DNA of 64,000 bases from NCBI GenBank assembly GCA_949751835.1, contig CATKHK010000100.1, forward strand, positions 85,277-149,276, in the 5' to 3' direction. Shown here piece after piece: positions 1 through 11,787 of the stretch. The position numbers and the translations under genes were made by a program. Source of the DNA: Blepharisma japonicum. Lineage: Eukaryota; Ciliophora; Heterotrichea; Heterotrichida; Blepharismidae. The stretch's first letter is position 1, and each line of letters begins with the position of its first letter. The notes below the pieces were generated by a model. That model saw nothing but the letters and a program-made list of their open reading frames with translations, was not told the DNA's origin and did no database searches.

Positions 1-2
1 AT

Positions 3-2180
3 TTATCTGAAATTAAATGCATAAAAAAGATGAGTTTAGGAATTACAAGTATTGATAGTGATAATAAATATTTCTATGCTGGGAGCTTAGATGGGAAAAT
101 TTTAATGGAGAGTTTAGAAGACGAAAATGATTTTTACGTTTTCCCAGGAAAATCCCCAATCACATGCTTATCCCTTTCTCCAAACCACAAAAGACTATAT
201 GCAGGCTCAGGTAATAACTTAAACATTTGGAGCACAAAAACAAAAGAAAAGTTAATTCAAATTGAAATGGGAGCTGAAGTAAAGAATATTTACTTCAAAT
301 ATCAAGACTATTTTATGACCTTTAGCTCTGATAATATGGCAAAAATTTGGAGCCAAAGAGATTATACATTAATTTCTAGCATGTCATTAAACAGTAGCAC
401 AAAAGCCATAATTTTATTGCAAAAAGAAAAATACATGATCACAGCCCAAAGCAACCATTTGCTTATTCACAGCAACCCTTTATCCTCTGTCTCCATATCA
501 TCCGTAGGTGAAGAAAAACACAAGCCAGAATTTATGAAATACCTCGTCAGCATTACTGAGCAAACTTCAAAAACCCACAAATTGGAAATGGACTCCTATT
601 TAATTACTCCGTATTTTATTAATGCGCTACATTTTTATGCATATTATAATATGAAAGATCATCTTTTAGAAGCCTTAAATTATGGATCTCCATTATTTAT
701 GTCAAAATATGGGTATTCACCATTGACAATTTCATTAGACCTTATGCATGACGATTGCACGATTATTATACTTAATCATATAAGGAAAGCTTTAAGGGAG
801 AATATTCATACAGGGTACCTATTGGAAAATGCGCTATTGGAAATAAATTTGAGAGGGTTTAGCAATATTAATAAACTTTATGACTCAATGCTACCTACAA
901 GCAGCTATAAAAATCTGCCGAAGTTTTGTAATGCTTATACTGAGCTTCCAGCTGTTATTCATTCTAAATATATCGAAATTTCCCCAAATAAATTCCCAAT
1001 AAATTACAAAAATAAAGACATTTCAATAATTTTCCAACAATCCACTACAAGATTTTCACTAGAAAACGGGTCAGTAGAAAGCATGAATTTTATTTCCAGT
1101 TTAATCCAATGTCCAAATAACCGAGTTTTTACCTCAGAAGTAGTGAAACATATTTTACGCGAAAAATGAAGAGTGGTGAGATGAAGCCTATATCTTCATG
1201 CTGTTATTTACATTCACTATTTAGCGCTTTTAAGTACTTATGCAGTTGCTTTTCAAAATGATAAATTTTATGCCTCATTAATTTTCGGAGGAAGCCTTAT
1301 TTTAATTTTGCCTGAAATATATAAAATTATTACAACAGGATTTAGCTATTGGTTTTCAGTTATGAATAACGTTGATATGTGAAGGTTTATAATGTGTACT
1401 TTATACTGCTCGTTTGTGTTTAAAGGAGTTGATGATCAATATACAAAAAGCTGGCTGGTTTTATTAGTCTTATTTTCGTGGATTAGAGGGATAGGGTTAT
1501 TTGCATTATTCGATAAAACAAGATTTTTGGTTAATATGATTAAGACTGTTATTATAGAAATGCTAGCATTTTTCATTGTTTTGGCATATTCTACGTTTGC
1601 TTTTGCGTTTTTTGAGCATGCGATAGAAGACTCTGACACATCAGGCGAATTTTTTGATTATTTATTAGCTGCCTATATGTTCACATTAGGAGATTTTGGA
1701 GATGGGGAATACTCGGATTCAGAATGGATTATTGTTATTGCAGTTTCCATACTTAACTCAATGATTTTACTTAATTTCTTAATATCAATCATTTTCGATA
1801 CCTTTGGCAGAGTTCAAGAAGAAAAAGACGCAATCGGTCAGCGCGAGCTCGCTAAAATTATTGTAGAAGGTGAATCCATACAGTTTTGGAAACGAAAAAG
1901 CAAGCTAAAATATCTACAAGTCTGCAAGTCGAATTTTGGGGATATAGATGAAGAATCAGATAAATTAAAAAAATATAGGAAAGAAATAATAAACGCAGTA
2001 AAAGAGACTAGTGAAGAAATAAAAACTTCAAAAGGAGAAATTATTGAGTATGTAGAAAGGAGCAAAGCTAATAACGAAAATGACCTGCAAAAGAATTTTG
2101 AAATTTTGGAAAAAAGACTGATGGAAAGTATGGAGAAAAAGTTTGGTGAAATTATGGAAAGGATTGAAAAAAGAGGTTAA
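3..2180 (+). CDS. WD40-TRP-type cation channel (5' partial)
   Basis: The frame is open from the first bases of the window, so the N-terminus lies outside it. It crosses TGA codons at 1167, 1182 and 1380 (read as Trp) and ends at TAA, giving about 725 visible residues. Residues 1-130 hold WD40-like repeats, followed by an ankyrin-like helical stretch at about 190-270. A membrane block follows at about 385-610: several hydrophobic helices, a pore-like motif (YMFTLGDFGDGEY) near 560-572 and a long S6-like helix ending in IIFDTFGRVQEE. The C-terminus is a charged coiled coil. The order of six helices, acidic pore and S6 is that of TRP-superfamily channels, so a plasma or ciliary membrane cation channel is inferred. 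The WD40 fusion is known to me only in general terms from ciliates. Ion selectivity cannot be read from the sequence. Confidence 0.85.
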
Positions 2181-2247
2181 TTATTAATAAAACACATTTT
2201 TAATTAAAATGTCTAAAATCAATCATATTTTAGTTTAGAATTTTTAA

Positions 2248-3183
2248 ATGATAAGAGGATATTTACCTATATCTGACCACATCAGCAACTCTAACCCTAG
2301 CTACATCTTTGAATCTCTTATAGGAGAAGGCAGCTTTGGCTGCGTTTACAAAGCTTATGACCCTACAAATAATATAAGTGTCGCTATCAAACGATCCTTA
2401 AAATCAGGCTGCATGGTTTCTCGGGAGTTTTCAATATTAAAAGAGACTGTAAACTGCCCAAACTGTGTAAAACTCCTTGATATTTTTTATTCCGTCACAG
2501 ACGACAATAAATTTATCCAACATCTCGTTTTCGAGTGTATGCCCAAGAACCTTGCACAATTTTTAGCAGAAAGATGGAGTCATGACCCTTTAAACGACCT
2601 TGAAATTACATCAATAATGAGGCAGCTTTTAAAAGGTTTGGAATATCTCCACAGTAAAAATATAATGCACAGAGACATAAAACCTCAAAATATTCTTATT
2701 GACGATAACGATGAATTTTACAAGGTAAAATTATGTGACTTTGGAAGCGCAAAGTTTGTGACTGGAAAAAATATGCCTTATATAGTCAGCAGATATTATA
2801 GAGCTCCAGAATTAATTCTTTTAAACACTGATTATGGTACTGAAATTGATATTTGGGCTGCTGGATGTGTTTTTATTGAATTATTTACAGGCTGCCCGAT
2901 TTTTCGAGGTGATACTGAAGCTGACCAATTTATTAAAATTGCAAATATTATTGGCCCTCCTACAGCGACTGATATGAAAAATCTTACGAAAAGTGTTCAG
3001 CTTAATACAAAAATGATACAAAGAATAATAAAAATAGGGAGAAAAATCCAATGAGTCCATTTATTTAAAAGAAGCCCAAAAGCTGAAGAAGCTTTTGATT
3101 TGGCTCAAAAAATGATATGCTGGGACCCTACAAAGCGATTTACAGCTACACAATGTTTAGAACACCCGTTTTTCTTAATTTAA
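2248..3183 (+). CDS. GSK3/shaggy-like CMGC protein kinase
   Basis: This 311-residue Ser/Thr kinase has a complete catalytic core: the glycine loop GEGSFG at about 26-31, the lysine in VAIK at 48, HRDIKPQN at about 141-148, DFG near 164 and the activation-loop end VSRYYRAPE near 179. The SRYYRAPE string and the following D-x-WAAGC are typical of GSK3 within the CMGC group. One TGA at 3052 is read as Trp, and without it the C-lobe (WDPTKRFTA, CLEHPFF) would be lost. The region between APE and the final helix is shorter than in animal GSK3, so it is a divergent member. It lies 67 bases after the channel gene and is convergent with the next gene, with only 16 bases between the two stops. Confidence 0.88.
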
Positions 3184-3199
3184 GGTAAAATATTAACAA

Positions 3200-5587
3200 C
3201 TAATTAGGTGTTCTTGATATTTTATGATTTGTAGAAGGCCTTGTATTGTCTTTGCTCATTTCTCTGCTATTTAAAGCTTTTTGGAATAAACCTCAAGGTT
3301 TGCTATAAAATTTAAACTGTAGTGGCATGTCTATTAAATTATTTTTTCTATTTCCTACCTTTTTTTCAGCCGATTTTACACGTTTCATTTTTTTTTCTAT
3401 ATCTTGGACTTCATGCAAAATATTTCGAGGCGAAAATGTGGAAAAATTTTTTTTTATTATTTTTGAGCTGGATCTTTTTTCATTCTCGTCTGAGTTATTG
3501 GATTTATTGATTTTTTCTAAAATTGGGGACGGTAAAATATTTCTCATTCTTTTCATGGCAGCTTCTTGTTCTGTAAGCCTTGAGTTTAGTTTTTCTTGAG
3601 ATTTTTGGATTTCTATGATTTTATAGATTCCTGGGGATTCAATTTCTGGGTCTTCTATATGAAGCAGTCTTGTGTTTTTTTCCTTTACTATGGTCGGAAT
3701 TCTGGCTACTCTGCGAATTTGAGGGGTTTCTTCTGATTTTATTGGTTCGATATTATTTTCTTGGATTTTTGATAATAATTGTTCAAGCTCTTCTAACTCA
3801 TTTACACGTCTTGCATTTAAAAGTAAAATTAAAGGAGAAATAACAGAGCATAGCCTCATTAATTGATGCTGATAAATCATATGGCTAGTAGAAACCAACT
3901 CATCTACTTCTAAAAATGCATGAAATGACCCTTTATCAGGCTGATTATTTTTATCATTCAAATAATTTTCAAGGATTTTTGAGTTCGTAAAATATAAAAT
4001 CATTGGTTGGTCTTTTAGTAAATTTGCAAATAATGTGCCGTCTTCGCTGTTTTTAAAGACTTTTATATATGAAGAAATTATTTCTGTTTTTTTTAACGAA
4101 AGATAAGGAACGACATTTTTTTTAAAATTTTCTATAGAAAAGCTTTCCTGGATTTGGTCGAAAAAATCAGTTTTGTATATTTTAGGCAAAACTGGAGTTT
4201 TTGTGTATGTGGATTCTCGCTTCTTTAAAAAGCCTTTTTGGAGCTCTTCTATTATAGATAAAGCGTCTGTGTATTCGCCTTCTTTATCAAGCCCTGATCT
4301 TGGGCATTTTTCTATTAGAATTTTCAATGAGTTTATTGAGATAATGGCAAGATTCATAATAGTCAAATATATTTTTAGTATCAACTGCTCTGATTCTTCT
4401 GTATGATCTATATTTGACGTAAAGTTGTCTTCTAAAGCAATTTTCGCATGGTTAAAAGTATAAGGCAAATTTTTCTCAGACATCCCAAAATCATCATTAT
4501 TTATTTTCAAAATTTGTAACTCATTATCCAGCTCTTCATATCTTTTCTGCAGTGCTAAAAAATCAAGTGTCAGCTGCTGAAATCTCGAGCTTAGCGACGT
4601 TTCTTGATATATTAAAAACTTATACATATCAATAATCCCATTGAGTGCCTCCTCATCAAGAGAGTCATAACAGTCTCTATCATATCTTTCTAATACTTCG
4701 TTTATTATACCCATTTGTTCTTGAAAACATTGATAAGCGTTTTCTATTCTTTCTTTTTCCTTTGATTCTTTTTCATGTCTTTTTAATTGTTTTTCAAGCT
4801 TATCGATCATTGTGGTGATTTCACGTCTTCTTTCAGCTTGCTTTATAGCGTTAGTACTTATGCTTCCGACGATGGTGTCGATGTCTTCTTGGATATGGTC
4901 GTAACGTTTACGCTGCTCTGTGTATACTTGGAAGTATTCTTCTTGACGCCGCACCATTTCTTGCTTAAATAAAAGCGCTTCATTTTGGCTTATAATGAGA
5001 TTGTTGATAGCATTTTGTTTAGAAATCATTGAGATTTCATGACTTTTGGTCACTCGTCTATGCATTTCGCTGAGCTGTTGAATTCGCTCTTTTCATATTA
5101 AATTCCCTGCTTTTTCTTTGGAAAGGACACTTTCGATTTTTAATTTTTCTTGCTCGTTTTCTTCGATTTTTATCGTATATCTGTCAATTTTTTCCAAAAT
5201 ATCTTCTCGTGACGGCGCAAAGGCACTTGATGTCTCTGAGCCTCTTTCTGTCAAATATCCACTGCCGCTTATAGCTTTAAACGTAGAAACATCACTGATG
5301 AAGGGATCATATAATCTAGCCTCCATCACAAGTTTTTTCAAATTTCTTCTCTTTTCTTTATTTATTGCAAGCAGTTTGTCAAGCTCCCTTTTAAGCTTGG
5401 TCTGCTCTTTATTCGAATATAATGAACGGTGTCTTTTTGCTTCTTTTACATGATGGTCATATTCAAAATCAAGGACTTCTTTGATTTCTCGGCGCAGTTC
5501 GCGGGTACGGTCAGTCAGTTGGCCATCGATACTGAAGACGTTTTTTGAGTTAACTTGAAAGCTTGGTAATGAGGATTGTGTGTGCAT
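3200..5587 (-). CDS. Coiled-coil protein of unknown function
   Basis: A 795-residue protein with internal TGA=Trp codons at 5093-5095 and 3293-3295. Reading through the latter adds 31 codons before the true TAG at 3200. About residues 15-330 are charged heptad-like helices rich in E, K, R and Q (many RRE, KLEKQLKR type segments), interrupted by a Ser-rich stretch near 110-125. A more globular middle (about 340-560) and a basic tail follow. There is no signal peptide, membrane helix or enzyme motif. It sits next to a WDR90-like gene on the same strand, so a structural, possibly ciliary or basal-body role is conceivable. That is inference from position and coiled-coil content only. Confidence 0.8.
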
Positions 5588-5670
5588 TGATTATTAGAAA
5601 ATAATTTTAAGCTCAATTTAAAGAAAAACTGATTGGTAAAAATAATAAGACTGATTTTGAATTAAAGAAA

Positions 5671-8600
5671 TTATTTTTTAAGGCTGCTTTGCGAGTTTTT
5701 CTTCTGGAAAAGAGATGTACTTATAGGTCTTTTTGCTACGTATACCCCTTCCTCTTCAATTTTTGGCAAATTTCCTACACTTCTTTCATAAGATAGACTT
5801 AGCTGGTCTGTATTTTCAATTTTTGGTATAAGCTGTACAGTAGCTCTTATATCATCATATGATTCTTCATCAATGATTTTGACAGCTTCTGGTTTTGTTT
5901 GTGGAGGTGGCGGGAGCTCTAATGGTGTTTTATCCCCAAAAAATTTTCATATAAAAATCCCATCCGGCCCTTGTGAACTAGAGATCAAGTAATTTCTATC
6001 AATACTCCAGCCAATATTTGATATATTGAAAGAATGCCCAATAAAAGCTTGACCTGATATAGAATTTGGCTTAGACGAATAGTCCCAAATTTTCACAATT
6101 CTGTCAGTCCCACCAGTCACTAAATACTTGCTGTTACTTGAGATAGAAAATGACAAAATTTCTGAGTTAGGGTGCAGCCCTTGAAGCTCTTTTATAGGAA
6201 TTGCTTCAAAACCGTTAAGCCCATAATATCTGACCCTAAATTCCTGGGCAGAATTTATAGCGATTATATCTTGACCATTAGGTGAAAATATGATCTTATG
6301 AATAATGGCACCAAGGGTATTTATTCGGAATTTTTGAGAAAAAGTCGAGCATTCCCATATAAAAATGGTAGAGCCTTGCGTCCCTAAGACAGCGAAATGC
6401 TTTGAATCGTGAGAAAAACAGACATCAACGTGGTCTCCTGGAATTTCGGGGAAAATTGATTTTACAGGCTGATATTTACGGCGGACATCATATAAACATA
6501 CCATAGCATCTTCACTTGCTGATAGAAGCAAGTTTCCATCCCCAGAGTGAACAACTTTTATACACTTGCAGTCATGCTGGAGAAATTCATCCCTTTCCTT
6601 TGTTGATTCTACCTCAAAAATCCTTACTGTCCCACTTTCAAACCCACAAGCAAAGAAATTTTCTTCCGGATGATAAGAAACGCTCATCGGTACATCTCCA
6701 GAAGACGTAAATTCATACTGCTCCTCAAAGGTTTCCAAGCTCCACACTCTAATTGTACAGTCAATACTAGCTGTCACTAAAGTTCCATTGGTAGGATGAA
6801 TATCAAAATTGACTATTTGCGAATTGTGGCCCCAAATTAAAGTCTTATTCATATTATTAGACACGTCAAGAACTCTTAGCGTGCTATTAGCAGTCCCACA
6901 CGCTATTTGTAGATTATCAGCGCTTATGTCAACCCCCATTATAGTAGACTCATTATTTACTTCAAAAGAATATTCAGAAAAGTCTAACGGCCAGACTCGC
7001 AAATAGCAATCTTGGCTGCCTATACAACAAAATTGTTCGCCAACTGTAATGCTTTGGATTCCTGAGTCATGAAGCTGCAAAATCCCTTCAAGTTCTAAAG
7101 TAAAATAGTTGACTTGGAATAAAAGACCTTGACTTGAGCCTACAAAAACACGCTTAGGGTGTTCAGTTTCAGCTGGGCTGAAAATTTCAAATGATAAATC
7201 TAAAAATTCAGCACCTCGAGCATGCTCTTTTAAGACCACAATAGTCCCTGTTAAATGATCTTTATTGATTTTCCACTGACGGATATTTTCTTTTCCACAG
7301 GACATTAAGAGTGTAGAGTCAATAGGAGAAAATTTTATGGTATTTATATGGAAATTTGACACTTGTCTTGCTTTAATTTTAACTTCTTGATTTATAGCCT
7401 GCTTTCCTTTGATTTCTTGATTTATATTAGAAATATCAAAAACAGTAATAATGTCTCTCTTTAAATTATCCACACTTGCTATTACTAAATTTTTGCTATC
7501 AAAACTTATATCAACCGCAGTCACTGAAAGGGTTTTCTGCAAGACAATTTGTGTAGGAGCCCTACGTGTTTTAATTTCCCACACCAAGACTAATGGATTT
7601 ATGCCCTCTTGGCCAGTAGCCACCAATGTCCCATCAGTACTTACAGCTAAACACGAAATAGGTGTTGTATGGCCAAAGAAAAATTGTTGTTTTCTAGTTA
7701 TAGGGTTCATAAATACCAAAGTGCAGCCTGATGGATAAATTAAAAATTTATTGTGGGAATTTTGAATAAATTCTGGAGGGTAGCATGAAAAATTGCTTTT
7801 CGGCCGCGACCATTTTACAGTGTTTGGCCTGTTTCCTGAAAAGCCTATAATATAAGATAGAGACATAATAGGGTCTGGATGCATTACGCCTTTAGGCTTT
7901 GGCTCTTCACGTCTAGCTGGGGTTTCGTATTTGTATGGAGTTTTTGTTAAATTGAATGATAAATCCTCTTTGCTGACCTCGAGGGATTCTCTCTCTTTTG
8001 AAGGGCTCCGGCGCTGATATTCGCTAGTAGGGATCATGTCTTTGCTGATGTTAAAAGAGTCAAGCGATTTTTCATTTTTTGGGCGAAGGAAGCTGTCTTG
8101 GGCTTTAATTTCTTCTTTTGGTTTGAATTCAGGGTAGTCGTGGAATTGAACATTGAATTTTTTAGGTTTTTCGTCAGTTTTAGCTATTTTTTGTTCAAAT
8201 TTTAAGGTCACTCCTTCATATTTCTGCGGGGTTTCTTCCAGCTTTTTTTTGCCTTCATCTACTATTTTTTTCTCAATAATTCCTTCCTGCTTTTGCTTAA
8301 TTTCTTCATTTTTCTCTGATTTTTCAGTCTCGATATGCTCAATTTCCATAAATTCTGACTCTTGTTCAGTCATTTCAAACTCTATAATTTCCCTCTCATT
8401 TTCATTAGGAAATTCCACCCAATCATAAAGTTCATTTCACGCCTTATTTCTGTCTGTCTTATAGGACATATCTCTCGGCAAATTATTTTGGGTATATAAA
8501 ATATCTGATGTAAAGACTCCTCGGATTATCATTGATGAGCATAAATTGAAAGATTTTAATGTGAATTTTCTATATAAATTGCCAAAATGCTGCCATAGCA

Positions 8601-9033
8601 AAGCCTTGATGTCAAGGAGGATGATAGTTCATTTATCTGATAAATGGCAGGCAATTTGAAGGCCAGAGCTGATTATTTTGCTTTCTTTGAATAAATTACT
8701 TAGTGAAATCCTCATAATTTCTTTTTCACCTGTGTTTTTATTTTCCAAAACAAATTCAAAATGCATTGAGTACAATTTATCCCTTGGAATCTGGACCTCT
8801 ACATAGCAAAACCTCCCAGTAAGACTCAAAGACTTCAACTGTGACTTTGGTCTAGGAATTTGAATATAGTTGGCGGCCGAAATAGCCCCTGAAATTCTAA
8901 ATGTTTTCTTTCCTATTGCTTTATCCACAACTTCTAAAACTTCTCCTTCTTTTTTAGCAACTCTTCATTCATTAATGTTGATAAACTTAAAGATATCAAC
9001 AAATGGATGCTGCCACATGTCATTTGATTTCAT
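5671..9033 (-). CDS. WDR90: WDR90/POC16-like: CFAP20 domain plus WD40 propellers
   Basis: Residues 1 to about 205 form a CFAP20 (DUF667) domain: WQHPFVDIFKF, RISGAISAANYIQIP and a closing PRDMSY...FPNENE. These match the order seen in WDR90/POC16. An acidic/basic low-complexity linker (about 210-385) leads to a long WD40 array (about 390-1025) with many W-x-W and GH..D units. TGA=Trp at 8629, 8437 and 5947 joins pieces that look separate under the standard code. A start at the ATG at 9033 gives 1,120 residues, and an in-frame TAA lies five codons upstream. WDR90/POC16 proteins localise to centriole/basal-body microtubules and support ciliogenesis, so that is the expected role. It starts 26 bases from the stop of the upstream gene on the same strand. 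Confidence 0.9.
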
Positions 9034-9058
9034 ATTTATTAATTCTTATTCAAATTAT

Positions 9059-9745
9059 TTATTGTTCTTCAATCGACATCTCTGACTTATTTGAGCTCAC
9101 TGGCATGAATTTTATCCCATTTCCAAAGGTTTGTGAAGCTTCTTGCTGGTTTGTAATAGGAAGCATCGAGCGTTGGACCCTCATTTCTGTGTTTGACTGG
9201 TTTTCTTCGACTTCGCTTACGTCATTTAAATCTATTATGCTTATTTCAGTGTTTTTGGTACTTTTTACATATTTGATGACCCTAATGTAAGTTACTAAAT
9301 ACCTCAAGCTTAATATAGTCATTGAAATTATTTGTAAACTGTAGCCTACTTTATCATGAAGAGACGAGCTCACAAGCGCAATTATCCAGCTTGTAAAGGA
9401 TAGAAATGAGTCTATTATATTGACTTTTTCTTGGAAAAATAAAGTCGATCCCAGCATAAGCACACGGTACAAAATTTCAAGGATCACCAAAATTAATAGA
9501 AACGCTTGAATACCAATAAACCAGCCATCTATTTCTTGTTCAGCTCAGTTAATTGCTGTATATATAATGCAAAATGCGGCAAGAACCGCAAGGATGATAT
9601 AAATATATTTAAATCACTGTGAATAATAAATTCTCGTCATCCTAACTTTGCATTCATTATGCTCTGTTCTCAATAAATGGTTCGTTGATATGATTTCTAT
9701 CGGCGAAAACAGTCCTTTGAAGTTCTTTTTGCTTTCTCCTTTCAT
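9059..9745 (-). CDS. Four-TM protein resembling an isolated voltage-sensor domain
   Basis: This 228-residue protein has a short basic N-terminus and four predicted membrane helices (about 46-66, 78-105, 113-133, 142-160), then a polar acidic tail. The fourth helix carries spaced basic residues (LSLRYLVTYIRVIKYVKS), as in S4 voltage sensors, and no pore helices follow. TGA=Trp occurs at 9614 and 9545. The start is the ATG at 9745. Isolated voltage-sensor domains are known from Hv proton channels and voltage-sensing phosphatases, but the diagnostic Hv S1 Asp and S4 RxWRxxR were not clearly found. It could be a degenerate channel fragment or another four-helix membrane protein. It is encoded just upstream of WDR90 on the same strand, 25 bases apart. 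Confidence 0.7.
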
Positions 9746-9808
9746 ATGTTTTTTTTGAATTTTTATAATTAAATGAAAAATCAGATTTTATTTTTCCTTC
9801 TTATTATC

Positions 9809-10921
9809 TTAATACGCTAACCCTAAAAGCAAGAAAATTCCTACTATCAGTCCATTCGCATTGCTTTCTTTATCATATTGTTTCTTCGCCTCCCAATAAG
9901 CTGGAAAATAAGTCTGAATTACGCAGTCTTCAGCATCATGAATTACTGAATAAATGTAAACATAGTTATCATAATACATCAGCTCATCAATTTTCTTTTT
10001 TTCCCACCAAGTATCCATACAGTTCTCACTGAACCTTGCATATGTATTGCATTTCAAAATCCCTTTGCTTTTAGTCCAGGATTTTATTATTTCAGAGTAT
10101 TTGACATATGGGGAATCCCCAGGGAAAATGTCACATACCCCACTGCCGTCTTTGGTATAGCTGCATAAGCAGTCTCTTTGGAAGGTTCTATTAAGTTTTC
10201 CAATTGTTTTTGAGACACAGTCAGTGTCTGCGGTGCAAGAAGTTGGTATATGCTTGCTTGATTTAGGCGCTGCATAGCATTGTGGGGTATCTCCTTTGTT
10301 TAATTCAATACAGAACCCAGATTTGCATAAATAATTAACGTCGCCTTCCATGGTGCAGTTAAGGTTGACAGGGTCTTCATTGCTGATTGAAAAATAAGGT
10401 CTGCAGGTATTAACTGTGGGATCTATAGAGCTCACTATATCACAGCCTGCATTGTTGACACAATCAGAGTCGTCTATGCTGCAGCCTTTTCCTCCAGCTG
10501 GAATTTGAGGTACACAGGTATTTTGGTGGCATCTTAAGCCGACGTCACAGTCTGCATGGACAGAGCAGGAGTGATTTTCTAGATATCCTTTGCAATACCC
10601 ATTTACGCAAGTGCTATTTGAATAGCAGTCTTCGTCATAAAAACAAGATTCACCTGCCAATCTTTGATGTGGCGGAGGAGGAAGCGGCCTTGTGCAATTG
10701 GCAGATTTCTGAGCGAGCATGGCTGGGCAATAATACCCATAATTGCAAGGGTTGACGTAATAAATACCATTTGCTTCGTCATAGTTCATGCAGGTGCTAG
10801 GATCAGGGAAAGGATACTCTTTTGTCTTGCATTGGTATTTAGGACAAGTTAAGGCTTCAATTGAAGGAAAGATCGCAAGCAAGAGAAAGATGACGATCAT
10901 ATTTACCATTATATTTGTCAT
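9809..10921 (-). CDS. Cys-rich secreted or GPI-anchored surface protein
   Basis: A 370-residue protein. It begins with a hydrophobic signal sequence (about 1-23, ending SIEA) and ends with a short hydrophobic tail (LIVGIFLLLGLAY) after a small-residue region, as in GPI-anchored proteins. In between it holds roughly 35 cysteines in repeated patterns such as GESCFYDEDCYSNSTC and CSVHADCDVGLRCHQNTC, which resemble the C-x6-C-x5-C units found in many ciliate surface proteins. Several N-glycosylation sequons (N-S-T, N-C-T, N-R-T) are present. TAA ends it. No enzyme motif was recognised. A role on the cell surface or in the secretory path is inferred. Confidence 0.85.
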   Translation of the reverse strand: MTNIMVNMIVIFLLLAIFPSIEALTCPKYQCKTKEYPFPDPSTCMNYDEANGIYYVNPCNYGYYCPAMLAQKSANCTRPLPPPPHQRLAGESCFYDEDCYSNSTCVNGYCKGYLENHSCSVHADCDVGLRCHQNTCVPQIPAGGKGCSIDDSDCVNNAGCDIVSSIDPTVNTCRPYFSISNEDPVNLNCTMEGDVNYLCKSGFCIELNKGDTPQCYAAPKSSKHIPTSCTADTDCVSKTIGKLNRTFQRDCLCSYTKDGSGVCDIFPGDSPYVKYSEIIKSWTKSKGILKCNTYARFSENCMDTWWEKKKIDELMYYDNYVYIYSVIHDAEDCVIQTYFPAYWEAKKQYDKESNANGLIVGIFLLLGLAY

Positions 10922-11318
10922 TTTTATAGAGAATGAGGATTTACTTGATAAAAGTTTATTAATAACCTTTAAAGGGATGTTGTCATAATAAGAAATTATA
11001 TTAGCTTTTTATAAAATTCTTCAAAAATTAAAAGCATTTTTATTTAAAATATGGATTTCTGGATTTTAAATAATGCTTAAGTATAAACTTAGGAAGAAAA
11101 TTTATAATTTATATCTACATGGAATTCATAAATTTATTTTAAGCAATATTATCTATTCTTTTACTAGAATTATTTAAAAATTCACATATACCTATATTTT
11201 ATAAATTTTCTTTAATTTAAAATTCAATATGATTCTCATAACATTTTTTCAATTTTCTTTGTCAGATAACAAAATGTCCATTTTTCATGAATAATGGTCA
11301 ATAATTTATAAATATAAA
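10922..11318. other. AT-rich intergenic region between divergent genes
   Basis: These roughly 400 bases separate the divergent Cys-rich gene (minus) and first C2 gene (plus). The stretch is very AT-rich, with no open frame, no repeat shared with the rest of the window and no RNA fold that I could recognise. It should contain both promoters, but no motif can be named. Confidence 0.6.
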
Positions 11319-11765
11319 ATGGCTCAGCAATTGCGTCGTGGAAGCTTAATCGTAAGACCAATCAGCGCCAAGCTGATCAAAGACACCGCCACAGGGACTA
11401 TGGATCCATATGTTGTCATAAGAGTTGGGGCTCACGAACAGAAAACAAACTATTGTCGGAATGGCGGTAAGACACCCAACTGGGATGAGCAGCTAAACTT
11501 CATTGTTTCTGGCGAAGACCAAATTAATATTTCTGTGTGGGATAAAAGAACCTTAGCCAAAGATAAAGAAATCGGGGCCACAACACTCCCATTGCAGACT
11601 GTTATTAATGCAAAACATTTTGAAGATTGGGTGGATTTAATTCATAAAGGGAGAAACGTCGGACAAGTCAGGCTTCATCTGGTGTTTAATGAAGAATTTC
11701 AAGCTGGACAACAAGGTGTGGGGCAGCCAGGTGTGGGTCAGCAGATCTCTCAATCAGGATTTTAA
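11319..11765 (+). CDS. Single C2-domain protein (copy 1)
   Basis: A 148-residue protein that is almost entirely one C2 domain (about 8-128). It has the SLIVRPISAKLIKD first strand, a loop with TGTMDPYV, the NWDEQLNF strand and a second acidic loop (WDKRTLAKDKEIG). The Asp residues in both loops are in the places used for calcium binding, so calcium-dependent lipid binding is likely. A short Gly/Gln-rich tail (repeats of GQQGVGQPGVG type) follows. Its neighbour 22 bases downstream is a paralogue in the same orientation. There is no signal peptide, so it should be cytosolic and recruited to membranes. Confidence 0.88.
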   Translation: MAQQLRRGSLIVRPISAKLIKDTATGTMDPYVVIRVGAHEQKTNYCRNGGKTPNWDEQLNFIVSGEDQINISVWDKRTLAKDKEIGATTLPLQTVINAKHFEDWVDLIHKGRNVGQVRLHLVFNEEFQAGQQGVGQPGVGQQISQSGF

Positions 11766-11787
11766 TGCTAATTAATTTATTAAAAAA

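Noticed and set aside
3322-3599. Plus-strand Phe/Leu-rich open frames opposite the coiled-coil gene
   Set aside because: Shadows of A/G-rich coding sequence on the other strand. The minus frame is long and continuous with normal composition.
9810-9840. CTAACCCTAAAAGC-like string resembling a ciliate telomere repeat; also TCTAACCCTAGC near 2290
   Set aside because: Single occurrences inside coding sequence, with no tandem array.
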